64,000 nt of DNA from Flavobacterium sandaracinum (GTDB taxonomy: Bacteria; Bacteroidota; Bacteroidia; Flavobacteriales; Flavobacteriaceae), in the NCBI RefSeq assembly GCF_004349135.1, contig NZ_SMFN01000002.1, positions 186,001-250,000 on the forward strand, in the 5' to 3' direction. The notes under the pieces were generated by a model. It had not been told where the DNA came from. It saw only the letters and a program-made list of their open reading frames with translations, and did no database searches. A program made the position numbers and the translations under genes. Shown piece after piece: positions 8,003 through 17,591 of the stretch; position 1 is the stretch's first letter; each line of letters opens with the position of its first letter.

Positions 8003-9175
8003 TTATTCCTCAAAATCAGCTTTATTTATTTTATAATATTCTAATGGAGATACACCAGCAATTTCTTTAAAACTCGTAAAGAAAGGGTTGTAAGAGGTAA
8101 ATCCAACCTTTTTTGATAGCGAATCTAACGTGTTATTCTTTAAATAATTTTGTTCAATTTGATTGATCGCATCATGAATGCGAATTACTTTTTTATACTC
8201 AGTAAATGAAATGGTTGAGTGATATTTAAATAAATAAGAAAGGTGACTTTTGGGGATTTTTAGGTTGTTTGCTAAGTCTGACATAGTCAAATTAGCATTT
8301 CTAAACAATTCAAATTTAAGTGAAATGGATTCAATTTCCTTAATGTAATCAATGATATTTGGATCTATTTTTTCTTTAAGAGCTATATGCTGGTGGTTGT
8401 TCAGCTGAATATCAGAATTTTTTTTCCAAATACCATTTATCACTAAAGTATTTTTTTTATTCTCATTGATCTTTTGGTGAAGCACACTATAGCCGTAAAG
8501 AATTTCTGGAGAACGTAATATTTTAAATAAAATAGTTAACCAAATCAATGCTGATATCCATTGATAGCTGTGTCCTCTAATACTTTCATCAAAATATATT
8601 TCCATTGAAATTGATATAAATAGTCTAGATATTGTGAGTATAAGTCCAATAAATAAATAAAGTGTCCAGTTATTTATTAATTTATTTTGTTTCTGAATCA
8701 CTTTTATATCTCCTTTTCTAGTCCAAATAGTATTTCTTAACAGCCGATAACATAAAATAACATACGTGATAGAAAACATAAAAAAAAATCCATATGTGAT
8801 CATTTCTATATGTTTTGAATCAAGATCAAAATAATCTCGATTTATAGTAAATAGAAATAGCGCTACGGGGAATACGAAATGTAAAATCTCTTTTGAATTT
8901 AGTTTTCTGTTATTTTCAGATAAATTTTTAAAGTACAGATAGCAAATTGGAATTACTACTAGGGAGAAATTAGAATATTTGAAATAAGTAGCTCTAAAAT
9001 TGGAATCGAAAATAAAATTGGTCAATCCAGATAAGAAAAAACGTAATGATATGATCAGTATAAATAGAATAATGTACAAGTTCATTATTCTATTGGATTT
9101 ATAATTTGTAAAAATTAAAAAAGTAGTTATTAATCCTATTAATCCAGTAATTACGAAAAGTAGATTTGAAAGCAT
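8003..9175 (-). CDS. membrane-anchored AraC-family transcriptional regulator
   Basis: 390 residues. Seven or so hydrophobic segments occupy residues 1-235. A C-terminal AraC/XylS DNA-binding domain (HTH_18) covers about 285-385, with LTMSDLANNLKIPKSHLSYLF as the first helix-turn-helix and SLSKKVGFTSYNPFFTSFK as the second. The final stretch AGVSPLEYYK is the family signature. This architecture, a 7TM sensor fused to an AraC domain, is common in Flavobacteriia and presumably reads a signal in the membrane. Target genes are unknown; the neighbouring surface locus at 9472-20048 is a possible one. It converges on ccsBA with a shared terminator. Confidence 0.87.
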   Translation of the reverse strand: MLSNLLFVITGLIGLITTFLIFTNYKSNRIMNLYIILFILIISLRFFLSGLTNFIFDSNFRATYFKYSNFSLVVIPICYLYFKNLSENNRKLNSKEILHFVFPVALFLFTINRDYFDLDSKHIEMITYGFFFMFSITYVILCYRLLRNTIWTRKGDIKVIQKQNKLINNWTLYLFIGLILTISRLFISISMEIYFDESIRGHSYQWISALIWLTILFKILRSPEILYGYSVLHQKINENKKNTLVINGIWKKNSDIQLNNHQHIALKEKIDPNIIDYIKEIESISLKFELFRNANLTMSDLANNLKIPKSHLSYLFKYHSTISFTEYKKVIRIHDAINQIEQNYLKNNTLDSLSKKVGFTSYNPFFTSFKEIAGVSPLEYYKINKADFEE

Positions 9176-9471
9176 TTTTGTTAATTTTTTCTAAAATTTA
9201 AAATTACAATTTTTTTTTAAAGTTGAATAATTTAGTTGCTATATATTGAAAATATACCAAAGTTACATTAGGATGCTCTCTTTTAAAAAGAATAGTTCTC
9301 TCCTGTAATTTTAATAATTTCAATTAGTTACGCTGTTTTTTATCTCTACTTTATATTTTTAGAGTTACTAAAAACTGAAAAGTTATTACTAATCAGCTAC
9401 ATTTCTGTTTAAATGCATTTTTTATCGATGAAATACATTATTTTAAATTAATATTGTTTAAAATTAATTTC

Positions 9472-9942
9472 ATGAGGTACTTACTTATATTTTTTACAGT
9501 CACCTTTCATGGACAAGTTTTACACCATCAAATGTTATCATCTCAAGGTGTGTCTAAAATTTTGTCAGATGGAACGGTAATATCTCAAACAATCGGACAG
9601 CAAAGTCTCAATGGAACTTCAAATAAGGACTATGTTGTAATGCAAGGTTTTCAACAAAGCTTTTGGGGAAAATACATTGCTTTAAATACAGTAGAAACAA
9701 TTAAAACGATAACGTTTCCTAATCCATTTATTCAAACAGTGAACTTTGAATTTTCAAAAGTCATTACAGAGGATATACATATTACTGTATTTGATTTAGG
9801 CGGTCGGTTGGTATTTGAACAAACAAAAAAAGCGGATGATTTAGTATTAACTATTACACTTCCTTTTTTACCTAGCTCAGAATATTTAGTTCGATTAAAC
9901 ACTTCAAGTTTTACGCATTTCACTAAAATCATCAAAATATGA
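9472..9942 (+). CDS. small T9SS type A sorting-domain protein
   Basis: 156 residues from ATG 9472; an upstream TTG would add six residues and break the signal peptide shape. A signal peptide covers about residues 1-15 (MRYLLIFFTVTFHG). A short N-terminal region SKILSDGTVISQTIGQQSL, of a kind seen in many flavobacterial secreted proteins, follows. The C-terminal 75 residues form a type IX sorting domain, starting TFPNPF and containing DLGGRLVFE and a final KIIKI. It should cross the outer membrane by T9SS and be anchored or released. There is little mature protein besides the sorting domain. Its stop codon overlaps the ATG of the next small ORF (ATGA), suggesting coupling with the surface-protein locus downstream. 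Confidence 0.8.
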   Translation: MRYLLIFFTVTFHGQVLHHQMLSSQGVSKILSDGTVISQTIGQQSLNGTSNKDYVVMQGFQQSFWGKYIALNTVETIKTITFPNPFIQTVNFEFSKVITEDIHITVFDLGGRLVFEQTKKADDLVLTITLPFLPSSEYLVRLNTSSFTHFTKIIKI

Positions 9943-10106
9943 TAAAAAAATACCTTTTTTTTATTGCTCTAATCGTAACATCTCAAGTTTTTTTTAAAAG
10001 GTTTTACCTGAATTTTGAAAATAATTTGAATACTGACATCTCTCAAACTTCATTTGCAGCCTCAAGTACTGGTACCTGTATTTTCTTTATTAATTTTATT
10101 ATATAG
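9939..10106 (+). CDS. 55-residue ORF with signal-peptide-like start, possible gene remnant
   Basis: ATG 9939 overlaps the preceding stop as ATGA. The N-terminus MIKKYLFFIALIVTSQVF is a typical Flavobacterium signal peptide. The sequence then passes through a run of eight T and four A (TTTTTTTTAAAA) and reads 36 more residues with a hydrophobic tail CIFFINFIII. Secreted proteins of this type usually continue VFAQ after such a start, so a frameshift in the homopolymer run or a truncated gene is plausible. The 253 bases after the stop show no other clear feature before the giant fibre gene. Function not recognisable. Confidence 0.4.
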   Translation: MIKKYLFFIALIVTSQVFFKRFYLNFENNLNTDISQTSFAASSTGTCIFFINFII

Positions 10107-10359
10107 ATCTAAAAAATCCATCAAATCAGGCTAGATGTAATTCGTTTTTTTCTTGTTTTTAATCATTTCTCAATAAAAAGCAATGATTTAATTTCATTGG
10201 AATTGATAGTATCAACCCCGTATTTAAGAAAAGGAATAAGCGCATAAAGTTACTTACGTTGTACAACTATTTTTGCAGAAATTAACGTATAATTTACAAT
10301 ACCAAGAAATATAATCATGTACACTAATTGAAATTCATTTTACTAAAAAATATTGAACC

Positions 10360-13300
10360 ATGAAAAAAATAATTTTATTTTTTATGTTTTTTTTATGCGC
10401 TAAGAGTTTTGCGCAAACCAAGGGGATAACTTATCAAGCTTTAATTCTAAATCCATCTGAAGGAAAAGTTTCATCTGCAACTAATGTAAATTCACCTTTA
10501 GTGAGTAAGAATATTTGCATGCTATTTAAATTTGTTGATGAGTTTTCAAATGTCGAGTATCAAGAGTTTATTAGAACGAAAACTGATCCATACGGGATGG
10601 TGAATTTAATCATTGGATCTGGAACACAAACCGCAGGATATTCAACTTCTTTCGAAAAAATTTCTTGGGATTCATTAGAAAAGAATTTAGTAGTTGGGAT
10701 AAGTTTTAGTGGTGATTGTTCTTCATTTACAGAAATAAGTAATCAACCTTTTAGTTCTGTTCCTTTTGCTTATTCGTCATTAAATGCTGTGAATGTCACA
10801 GGTGTTGTAGCTTTAGAAAATGGGGGTACAAATGCGACTACAATTGTTGGTGCTAAAACTAATTTGAGACTTGAAAATGTAGATAACACTACAGATTTCA
10901 ATAAACCAATTAGTACAGCTACAGCAATAGCTTTGAATTTAAAAGAGGATACAATTAACAAAAGTACGAATGTAACTTTAGATGGGAATTCAGATAATAA
11001 ATATCCAACTGTAAAATCTGTTAAAAAATATGTAGACTCTAGTGTTTCCTTCAATTTATCAGGTTTAACGAATGAGATTTCCAGAGCAACTTTAGCTGAA
11101 AATACAATCGCTGCGAATTTAAGTACTGAAGTAAACCGAGCCACTACTGCTGAAGCAACGAAAGAAGATGCTGTAAATAAAAGTACAGATGGAACATTTA
11201 CTTCAAATTCAGATGTGAAATTCCCAACAGAAAAAGCGACAAAAACATATGTAGACGCAAGTGCTTCATCGAATTCATTAGCTTTAACGAATGAGATTTC
11301 TAGAGCGACTTTAGCGGAAAATACAATCGTTAGTAATTTGGCTACAGAAACCGAAAGAGCGACTTTAGTGGAAACTACTTTAGCAACGAATTTAACTGCG
11401 GAAGTAACTAGAGCAACTGCTGCCGAAGCTACAAAAGAAGATGTCTCGAATAAAAGTACAGACGGAAGTTTTACTTCGAATTCAGATGTGAAATTCCCAA
11501 CAGAAAAAGCGACAAAAACATATGTGGATGCAAGTTCATCTTCAAATTCTGTGGCTTTAACGAATGAGATTTCTAGAGCAACTTTAGCTGAAAATACAAT
11601 CACTAGCAATTTGCTTTCAGAAACCGAAAGAGCGACTTTAGCAGAAACGACAAATGCAACTGCAATTGCTTCGGAAGCAAACCGTGCAACTTTAGCGGAA
11701 ACTACTTTAGCAACGAATTTAAATGCGGAAGTAAACAGAGCAACTTCTGCTGAAGCAACGAAAGAAGATTCCTCAAATAAAAGCACGGACGGAAGTTTTG
11801 GTTCGAATTCAGATGTGAAATTCCCAACAGAAAAAGCGACAAAAACCTACGTTGATGCAAGTTCATCTTCAAATTCTGTGGCTTTAACGAATGAGATTTC
11901 TAGAGCCACTTTAGCTGAAAATACAATCGCTACGAATTTGGTTTCAGAAACCGAAAGAGCGACTTTAGCAGAAACGACAAATACTACTGCAATTACTTCG
12001 GAAGCAAATCGCGCCACTTTAGCGGAAACTACTTTAGCAACGAATTTAAGTATTGAAGTAAACCGAGCAACTGTTGCTGAAGCTACAAAAGAAGATATAG
12101 CAAATAAAAGTACAGACGGAAGTTTTACTTCAAATTCAGATGTGAAATTCCCAACAGAAAAAGCGACAAAAACCTATGTGGATGCAAGTTCATCTTCAAA
12201 TTCTTTGGCTTTAACGAATGAGATTTCTAGAGCGACTTTAGCGGAAAACACAATTGCTACTAATTTGGTGTCAGAAACCGAAAGAGCGACTTTAGCAGAA
12301 TCGACAAATGCAACTGCAATTACTTCGGAAGCAAACCGTGCAACTTTGGCAGAAACTACTTTAACTACGAATTTAACTGCGGAAGTAAATCGAGCCACTA
12401 CTGCTGAAGCAACGAAAGAAGATGCTTTGAATAAAAGTACAGACGGAAGTTTTACTTCGAATTCAGATGTGAAATTCCCAACAGAAAAAGCGACAAAAAC
12501 CTACGTTGATGCAAGTTCATCTTCAAATTCTTTGGCTTTAACGAATGAGATTTCTAGAGCGACTTTGGCGGAAAATGCAATCGCTAGTAATTTGGTTTCA
12601 GAAACCGAAAGAGCGACTTTAGCAGAATCGACAAATACTACTGCAATTGCTTCGGAAGTAAACCGTGCGACTTTAGCAGAAACTACTTTAGCAACGAATT
12701 TAAGTGCGGAAGTAAATCGAGCCACTACTGCTGAAGCAACGAAAGAAGATGCTGTGAATAAAAGTACAGACGGAAGTTTTACTTCGAATTCAGATGTGAA
12801 ATTCCCAACAGAAAAAGCGACAAAAACCTACGTTGATGCAAGTTCATCTTCAAATTCTTTGGCTTTAACGAATGAGATTTCTAGAGCGACTTTAGCGGAA
12901 AATGCAATCGCTAGTAATTTGGTTTCAGAAACCGAAAGAGCGACTTTGGCAGAAACGACAAATACTACTGCAATTGCTTCGGAAGTAAACCGTGCGACTT
13001 TAGCAGAAACTACTTTAGCAACGAATTTAAGTACTGAAGTAAACCGAGCTACTACTGCTGAAGCAACGAAAGAAGATGCTGTAAATAAAAGTACAGATGG
13101 AACATTTACATCGAATTCAGATGTGAAATTCCCAACAGAAAAAGCAACAAAAACCTATGTGGATGCATCAGCTTCTTCAAATTCTGTGGCTTTAACGAAT
13201 GAGATTTCTAGAGCCACTTTAGCGGAAAATACAATCGCTAGTAATTTGGTTTCAGAAACCGAAAGAGCGACTTTAGCGGAAGCGAATAATGCAACTGCAA

Positions 13301-16300
13301 TTACTTCGGAAGTAAACCGTGCAACTTTGGCAGAAACTACTTTAGCAACGAATTTAAGTACTGAAGTAAACCGAGCCACTACTGCTGAAGCAACGAAAGA
13401 AGATGCTGTAAATAAAAGTACAGATGGAACTTTTACATCAAATTCAGATTTAAAATTCCCAACTGTAAAAGCAACAAAAACGTATGTAGACGCAAGTGCT
13501 TCATCGAATTCATTAGCTTTAACGAATGAGATTTCTCGAGCGACTTTGGCGGAAAACACAATTGCTACTAATTTGGTGTCAGAAACCGAAAGAGCGACTT
13601 TAGCAGAATCGACAAATGCAACTGCAATTACTTCGGAAGCAAACCGTGCAACTTTGGCAGAAACTACTTTAGCTACGAATTTAAATGCGGAAGTAAACAG
13701 AGCAACTTCTGCTGAAGCAACGAAAGAAGATTCCTCAAATAAAAGCACGGACGGAAGTTTTGCTTCGAATTCAGATGTGAAATTCCCAACAGAAAAAGCG
13801 ACAAAAACATATGTAGACGCAAGTGCTTCATCGAATTCATTAGCTTTAACGAATGAGATTTCTAGAGCCACTTTAGCGGAAAATACAATCGCCAGTAATT
13901 TGGCTACAGAAACCGAAAGAGCGACTTTAGCAGAAACGACAAATGCAACTGCAATTACTTCGGAAGTAAATCGTGCGATTTTAGCGGAAACTACTTTAGC
14001 AACCAATTTAAGTACTGAAGTAAACCGAGCCACTGCTGTTGAAGCGACTAAAGAAGATGCTGTAAATAAAAGTACAGATGGAACATTTACTTCAAATTCA
14101 GATGTGAAATTCCCAACAGAAAAAGCGACAAAAACCTACGTTGATGCAAGTTCATCTTCAAATTCTGTGGCTTTAACGAATGAGATTTCTAGAGCGACTT
14201 TAGCGGAAAATGCAATCGCTAGTAATTTGGTTTCAGAAACCGAAAGAGCGACTTTAGCGGAAGCGAATAATGCAACTGCAATTACTTCGGAAGTAAACCG
14301 TGCAACTTTGGCAGAAACTACTTTAGCAACGAATTTAAGTACTGAAGTAAACCGAGCCACTACTGCTGAAGCAACGAAAGAAGATGCTGTAAATAAAAGT
14401 ACAGATGGAACTTTTACATCAAATTCAGATTTAAAATTCCCAACAGAAAAAGCGACAAAAACCTACGTTGATGCAAGTTCATCTTCAAATTCTGTGGCTT
14501 TAACGAATGAGATTTCTAGAGCGACTTTAGCTGAAAATACAATCGCTAGCAATTTGGTTTCAGAAACCGAAAGAGCGACTTTAGCAGAAACGACAAATAC
14601 TACTGCAATTACTTCGGAAGTAAATCGTGCGATTTTAGCGGAAACTACTTTAGCAACGAATTTAACTGCGGAAGTAACTAGAGCAACTGCTGCCGAAGCT
14701 ACAAAAGAAGATACAGCAAATAAAAGTACAGACGGAAGTTTTACTTCAAATTCAGATGTGAAATTCCCAACTGAAAAAGCAACAAAAACCTACGTTGATG
14801 CAAGTGCATCTTCAAATTCTGTGGCTTTAACAAATGAGATTTCTAGAGCCACTTTAGCGGAAAATACAATCGCTAGTAATTTGGTTTCAGAAACCGAAAG
14901 AGCGACTTTAGCTGAAACGACTTTAGCAACGAATTTAACTGCGGAAGTAACTAGAGCAACTGCTGCCGAAGCTACAAAAGAAGATGCCTCGAATAAAAGC
15001 ACAGACGGAAGTTTTACATCAAATTCAGATGTGAAATTCCCAACAGAAAAAGCGACAAAAACCTATGTGGACGCAAGTGCTTCATCCAATTCTTTGGCTT
15101 TAACGAATGAGATTTCTAGAGCCACTTTAGCTGAAAATACAATCGCTGCGAATTTGCTTTCAGAAACCGAAAGAGCGACTTTAGCGGAAGCGAATAATGC
15201 AACTGCAATTACTTCGGAAGTAAACCGTGCAACTTTGGCAGAAACTACTTTAGCAACGAATTTAAGTACTGAAGTAAACCGGGCTACTGTTGCTGAAGCT
15301 ACAAAAGAAGATACAGCAAATAAAAGTACAGACGGAAGTTTTACATCAAATTCAGATGTGAAGTTCCCAACTGAAAAAGCAACAAAAACGTATGTAGACG
15401 CAAGTTCATCTTCAAATTCTTTGGCTTTAACGAATGAGATTTCTAGAGCCACTTTAGCTGAAAATACAATCACTAGCAATTTGGTTTCAGAAACTGAAAG
15501 AGCAACTTCAGCAGAAACGACAAATGCAACTGCAATTACTTCCGAAACTAATCGCGCCACTTTAGCAGAAACTATTTTAGTAACGAATTTAAGTACTGAA
15601 GTAAACCGAGCTACTACTGCTGAAGCAACGAAAGAAGATGCTGTAAATAAAAGTACAGACGGAAGTTTTAATTCGAATTCAGATGTGAAATTCCCAACAG
15701 AAAAAGCGACAAAAACGTATGTCGACGCAAGTGCTTCATCCAATTCTTTGGCTTTAACGAATGAGATTTCTAGAGCCACTTTAGCTGAAAATACAATCGC
15801 TGCGAATTTGCTTTCAGAAACCGAAAGAGCGACTTTAGCGGAAGCGAATAATGCAACTGCAATTACTTCGGAAGTAAACCGTGCAACTTTGGCAGAAACT
15901 ACTTTAGCAACGAATTTAAGTACTGAAGTAAACCGAGCTACTGTTGCTGAAGCTACAAAAGAAGATACAGCAAATAAAAGTACAGACGGAAGTTTTACTT
16001 CGAATTCAGATGTGAAGTTCCCAACTGAAAAAGCAACAAAAACGTATGTAGACGCAAGTTCATCTTCAAATTCTGTAGCTTTAACAAATGAGATTTCTAG
16101 AGCAACTTTAGCGGAAAATACAATCGCTAGTAATTTGGTGTCAGAAACCGAAAGAGCGACTTTAGCTGAAACTACTTTAGCAACGAATTTAACTGCGGAA
16201 GTAACTAGAGCAACTGCTGCCGAAGCTACAAAAGAAGATGCCTCGAATAAAAGCACAGACGGAAGTTTTACATCAAATTCAGATGTGAAATTCCCAACAG

Positions 16301-17565
16301 AAAAAGCGACAAAAACATATGTGGACGGAACGACTGTAACAGCTTCGACCGCTTTAACCACAGAAATAAACAGAGCTACAACCGCTGAAAATACGATTAC
16401 TGTAAATTTGGTTGCTGAAACAAATAGAGCAACTTCAGCAGAAACGACTTTAGCCACTAATTTAACAACATCAATTTCCATGTTCCATGCTTTATTAGAT
16501 TTAAAAGCATCTGTGGAATCCCCAACATTCACCGGAACGGTTTCTGGAGTTACAGCTGCAATGGTTGGATTAGAAAATGTGAACAATACAAGTGATGCAG
16601 ACAAACCCGTTTCTGCAGCGACGCAAACGGCATTGGAAACAAAAGCGAATTTAGAGTCTCCACATTTAACAGGAACACCCTTGGCCCTGACCGCTATAGC
16701 AGGAACTAACACAACACAAATTGCTACAACTGAATTTGTAACTGATGCTATTACAACGGTAAGTACAAATACAAGTACAAATTTTGTTAATTTAACAACG
16801 AATCAAACTATTGCGGGAACTAAAAATTTCACATCAGATGCGACTATTAATGGAGTTACGGTTGGAAGAGGTAAGTTCAATGAGAATTCAAATACAGCAG
16901 TTGGATTAGGGGCTTTGGAAGCTAATGCCGGTTACGCAAATACCGGAATAGGTAGAGGAGCTTTAGCATTAAATGATAGTGGAAATGGAAATACTGCACT
17001 TGGTTATATAGCATTGTCTAATAGTAAATCTGGTGTCGATAATGTTTCCATAGGAGGTTCAAGTTTGTTAAAAAATATTTCCGGTTCTCAAAATACTGCA
17101 ATTGGTAATCGTGCAGATGTTGCTTCTGATGGAATTACAAATTCAGTTGCGATTGGTGCGAATGCTATTGTTACGGCATCTAATACAATTCAATTAGGTT
17201 CCGATGGAAGTGGTTCTCAAACTGCGGTAACTAATGTAAATACAAGTGCCATAATTACTGCTATTGGATATAAAATACCAAGTGGTACAGCGTCTCAATA
17301 TTTAATGGCTAATGGTACTATTTCAACTGGAGCCATACCATTACAAGAGATAGCTGATGAATTTACCGCAACTGAATCAGTGATAAATTTCATTTTGTCT
17401 CAGACACCATCTGTAAATAGTAAAGTAAAAATGTATGTAAATGGTATTCGAATTAGTAACGCTGCATATAGTTGGACTGGAACTGCATTAACTTATATTC
17501 CTGCTAACAATGGTTCCTATTCATTATCCGTAAATGATAGAATTCAATTTGATTATTTTTATTAA
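10360..17565 (+). CDS. giant phage-tail-fibre-like / YadA-head-like repeat surface protein
   Basis: 2401 residues. Signal peptide 1-19 (ending KSFAQ). Residues 20-150 form the N-terminal domain common to flavobacterial fibre proteins (GITYQALILNP..., PYGMVNLIIGSG..., SVPFAYSS). Residues about 165-200 are a tail-fibre segment (LENVDNTTDFNKPIS). From about 238 to 2000 come 17 repeats of 109, 91 or 73 residues: a 55-residue spacer with SDVKFPTEKATKTYVD plus one to three 18-residue RATLAE units. A second fibre segment (LENVNNTSDADKPVS) lies near 2070. YadA-like head repeats (NTAxG, about 2178-2282) follow, then a C-terminal domain ending NDRIQFDYFY. The protein is probably a trimeric extracellular fibre. 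No T9SS domain is visible at its C-terminus, so its export route is open. It is likely co-transcribed with the 818-residue gene 26 bases downstream. Confidence 0.85.
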   Translation: MKKIILFFMFFLCAKSFAQTKGITYQALILNPSEGKVSSATNVNSPLVSKNICMLFKFVDEFSNVEYQEFIRTKTDPYGMVNLIIGSGTQTAGYSTSFEKISWDSLEKNLVVGISFSGDCSSFTEISNQPFSSVPFAYSSLNAVNVTGVVALENGGTNATTIVGAKTNLRLENVDNTTDFNKPISTATAIALNLKEDTINKSTNVTLDGNSDNKYPTVKSVKKYVDSSVSFNLSGLTNEISRATLAENTIAANLSTEVNRATTAEATKEDAVNKSTDGTFTSNSDVKFPTEKATKTYVDASASSNSLALTNEISRATLAENTIVSNLATETERATLVETTLATNLTAEVTRATAAEATKEDVSNKSTDGSFTSNSDVKFPTEKATKTYVDASSSSNSVALTNEISRATLAENTITSNLLSETERATLAETTNATAIASEANRATLAETTLATNLNAEVNRATSAEATKEDSSNKSTDGSFGSNSDVKFPTEKATKTYVDASSSSNSVALTNEISRATLAENTIATNLVSETERATLAETTNTTAITSEANRATLAETTLATNLSIEVNRATVAEATKEDIANKSTDGSFTSNSDVKFPTEKATKTYVDASSSSNSLALTNEISRATLAENTIATNLVSETERATLAESTNATAITSEANRATLAETTLTTNLTAEVNRATTAEATKEDALNKSTDGSFTSNSDVKFPTEKATKTYVDASSSSNSLALTNEISRATLAENAIASNLVSETERATLAESTNTTAIASEVNRATLAETTLATNLSAEVNRATTAEATKEDAVNKSTDGSFTSNSDVKFPTEKATKTYVDASSSSNSLALTNEISRATLAENAIASNLVSETERATLAETTNTTAIASEVNRATLAETTLATNLSTEVNRATTAEATKEDAVNKSTDGTFTSNSDVKFPTEKATKTYVDASASSNSVALTNEISRATLAENTIASNLVSETERATLAEANNATAITSEVNRATLAETTLATNLSTEVNRATTAEATKEDAVNKSTDGTFTSNSDLKFPTVKATKTYVDASASSNSLALTNEISRATLAENTIATNLVSETERATLAESTNATAITSEANRATLAETTLATNLNAEVNRATSAEATKEDSSNKSTDGSFASNSDVKFPTEKATKTYVDASASSNSLALTNEISRATLAENTIASNLATETERATLAETTNATAITSEVNRAILAETTLATNLSTEVNRATAVEATKEDAVNKSTDGTFTSNSDVKFPTEKATKTYVDASSSSNSVALTNEISRATLAENAIASNLVSETERATLAEANNATAITSEVNRATLAETTLATNLSTEVNRATTAEATKEDAVNKSTDGTFTSNSDLKFPTEKATKTYVDASSSSNSVALTNEISRATLAENTIASNLVSETERATLAETTNTTAITSEVNRAILAETTLATNLTAEVTRATAAEATKEDTANKSTDGSFTSNSDVKFPTEKATKTYVDASASSNSVALTNEISRATLAENTIASNLVSETERATLAETTLATNLTAEVTRATAAEATKEDASNKSTDGSFTSNSDVKFPTEKATKTYVDASASSNSLALTNEISRATLAENTIAANLLSETERATLAEANNATAITSEVNRATLAETTLATNLSTEVNRATVAEATKEDTANKSTDGSFTSNSDVKFPTEKATKTYVDASSSSNSLALTNEISRATLAENTITSNLVSETERATSAETTNATAITSETNRATLAETILVTNLSTEVNRATTAEATKEDAVNKSTDGSFNSNSDVKFPTEKATKTYVDASASSNSLALTNEISRATLAENTIAANLLSETERATLAEANNATAITSEVNRATLAETTLATNLSTEVNRATVAEATKEDTANKSTDGSFTSNSDVKFPTEKATKTYVDASSSSNSVALTNEISRATLAENTIASNLVSETERATLAETTLATNLTAEVTRATAAEATKEDASNKSTDGSFTSNSDVKFPTEKATKTYVDGTTVTASTALTTEINRATTAENTITVNLVAETNRATSAETTLATNLTTSISMFHALLDLKASVESPTFTGTVSGVTAAMVGLENVNNTSDADKPVSAATQTALETKANLESPHLTGTPLALTAIAGTNTTQIATTEFVTDAITTVSTNTSTNFVNLTTNQTIAGTKNFTSDATINGVTVGRGKFNENSNTAVGLGALEANAGYANTGIGRGALALNDSGNGNTALGYIALSNSKSGVDNVSIGGSSLLKNISGSQNTAIGNRADVASDGITNSVAIGANAIVTASNTIQLGSDGSGSQTAVTNVNTSAIITAIGYKIPSGTASQYLMANGTISTGAIPLQEIADEFTATESVINFILSQTPSVNSKVKMYVNGIRISNAAYSWTGTALTYIPANNGSYSLSVNDRIQFDYFY
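11071..16359 (+). repeat. 17 nested in-frame coding repeats (327/273/219 bp; 54-bp quantum)
   Basis: Aligning on the codons for NEISRA gives unit starts at 11071, 11290, 11563, 11890, 12217, 12544, 12871, 13198, 13525, 13852, 14179, 14506, 14833, 15106, 15433, 15760 and 16087. A divergent copy begins at 16360. Unit lengths are 219 (one), 273 (three) and 327 bases (thirteen). They differ by exactly 54 bases, the length of one 18-residue ExxRATLAE subunit. Every unit keeps the reading frame. Copies are nearly identical at DNA level with mosaic variants (GCT/GCG, TCA/GCA), indicating recent expansion and conversion. Confidence 0.95.
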
Positions 17566-17591
17566 TAAATAACTTTCAATATAGGTATATC

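Noticed and set aside
15063..16712. 549-codon open frame on the minus strand inside the fibre gene, with others at 10770-11786 and 13155-14033
   Set aside because: These frames have the same 327-base period as the fibre repeats. They are open because the repeat has no stop in that frame, and they translate to Ala/Ser/Val/Phe-rich sequence without a known domain.
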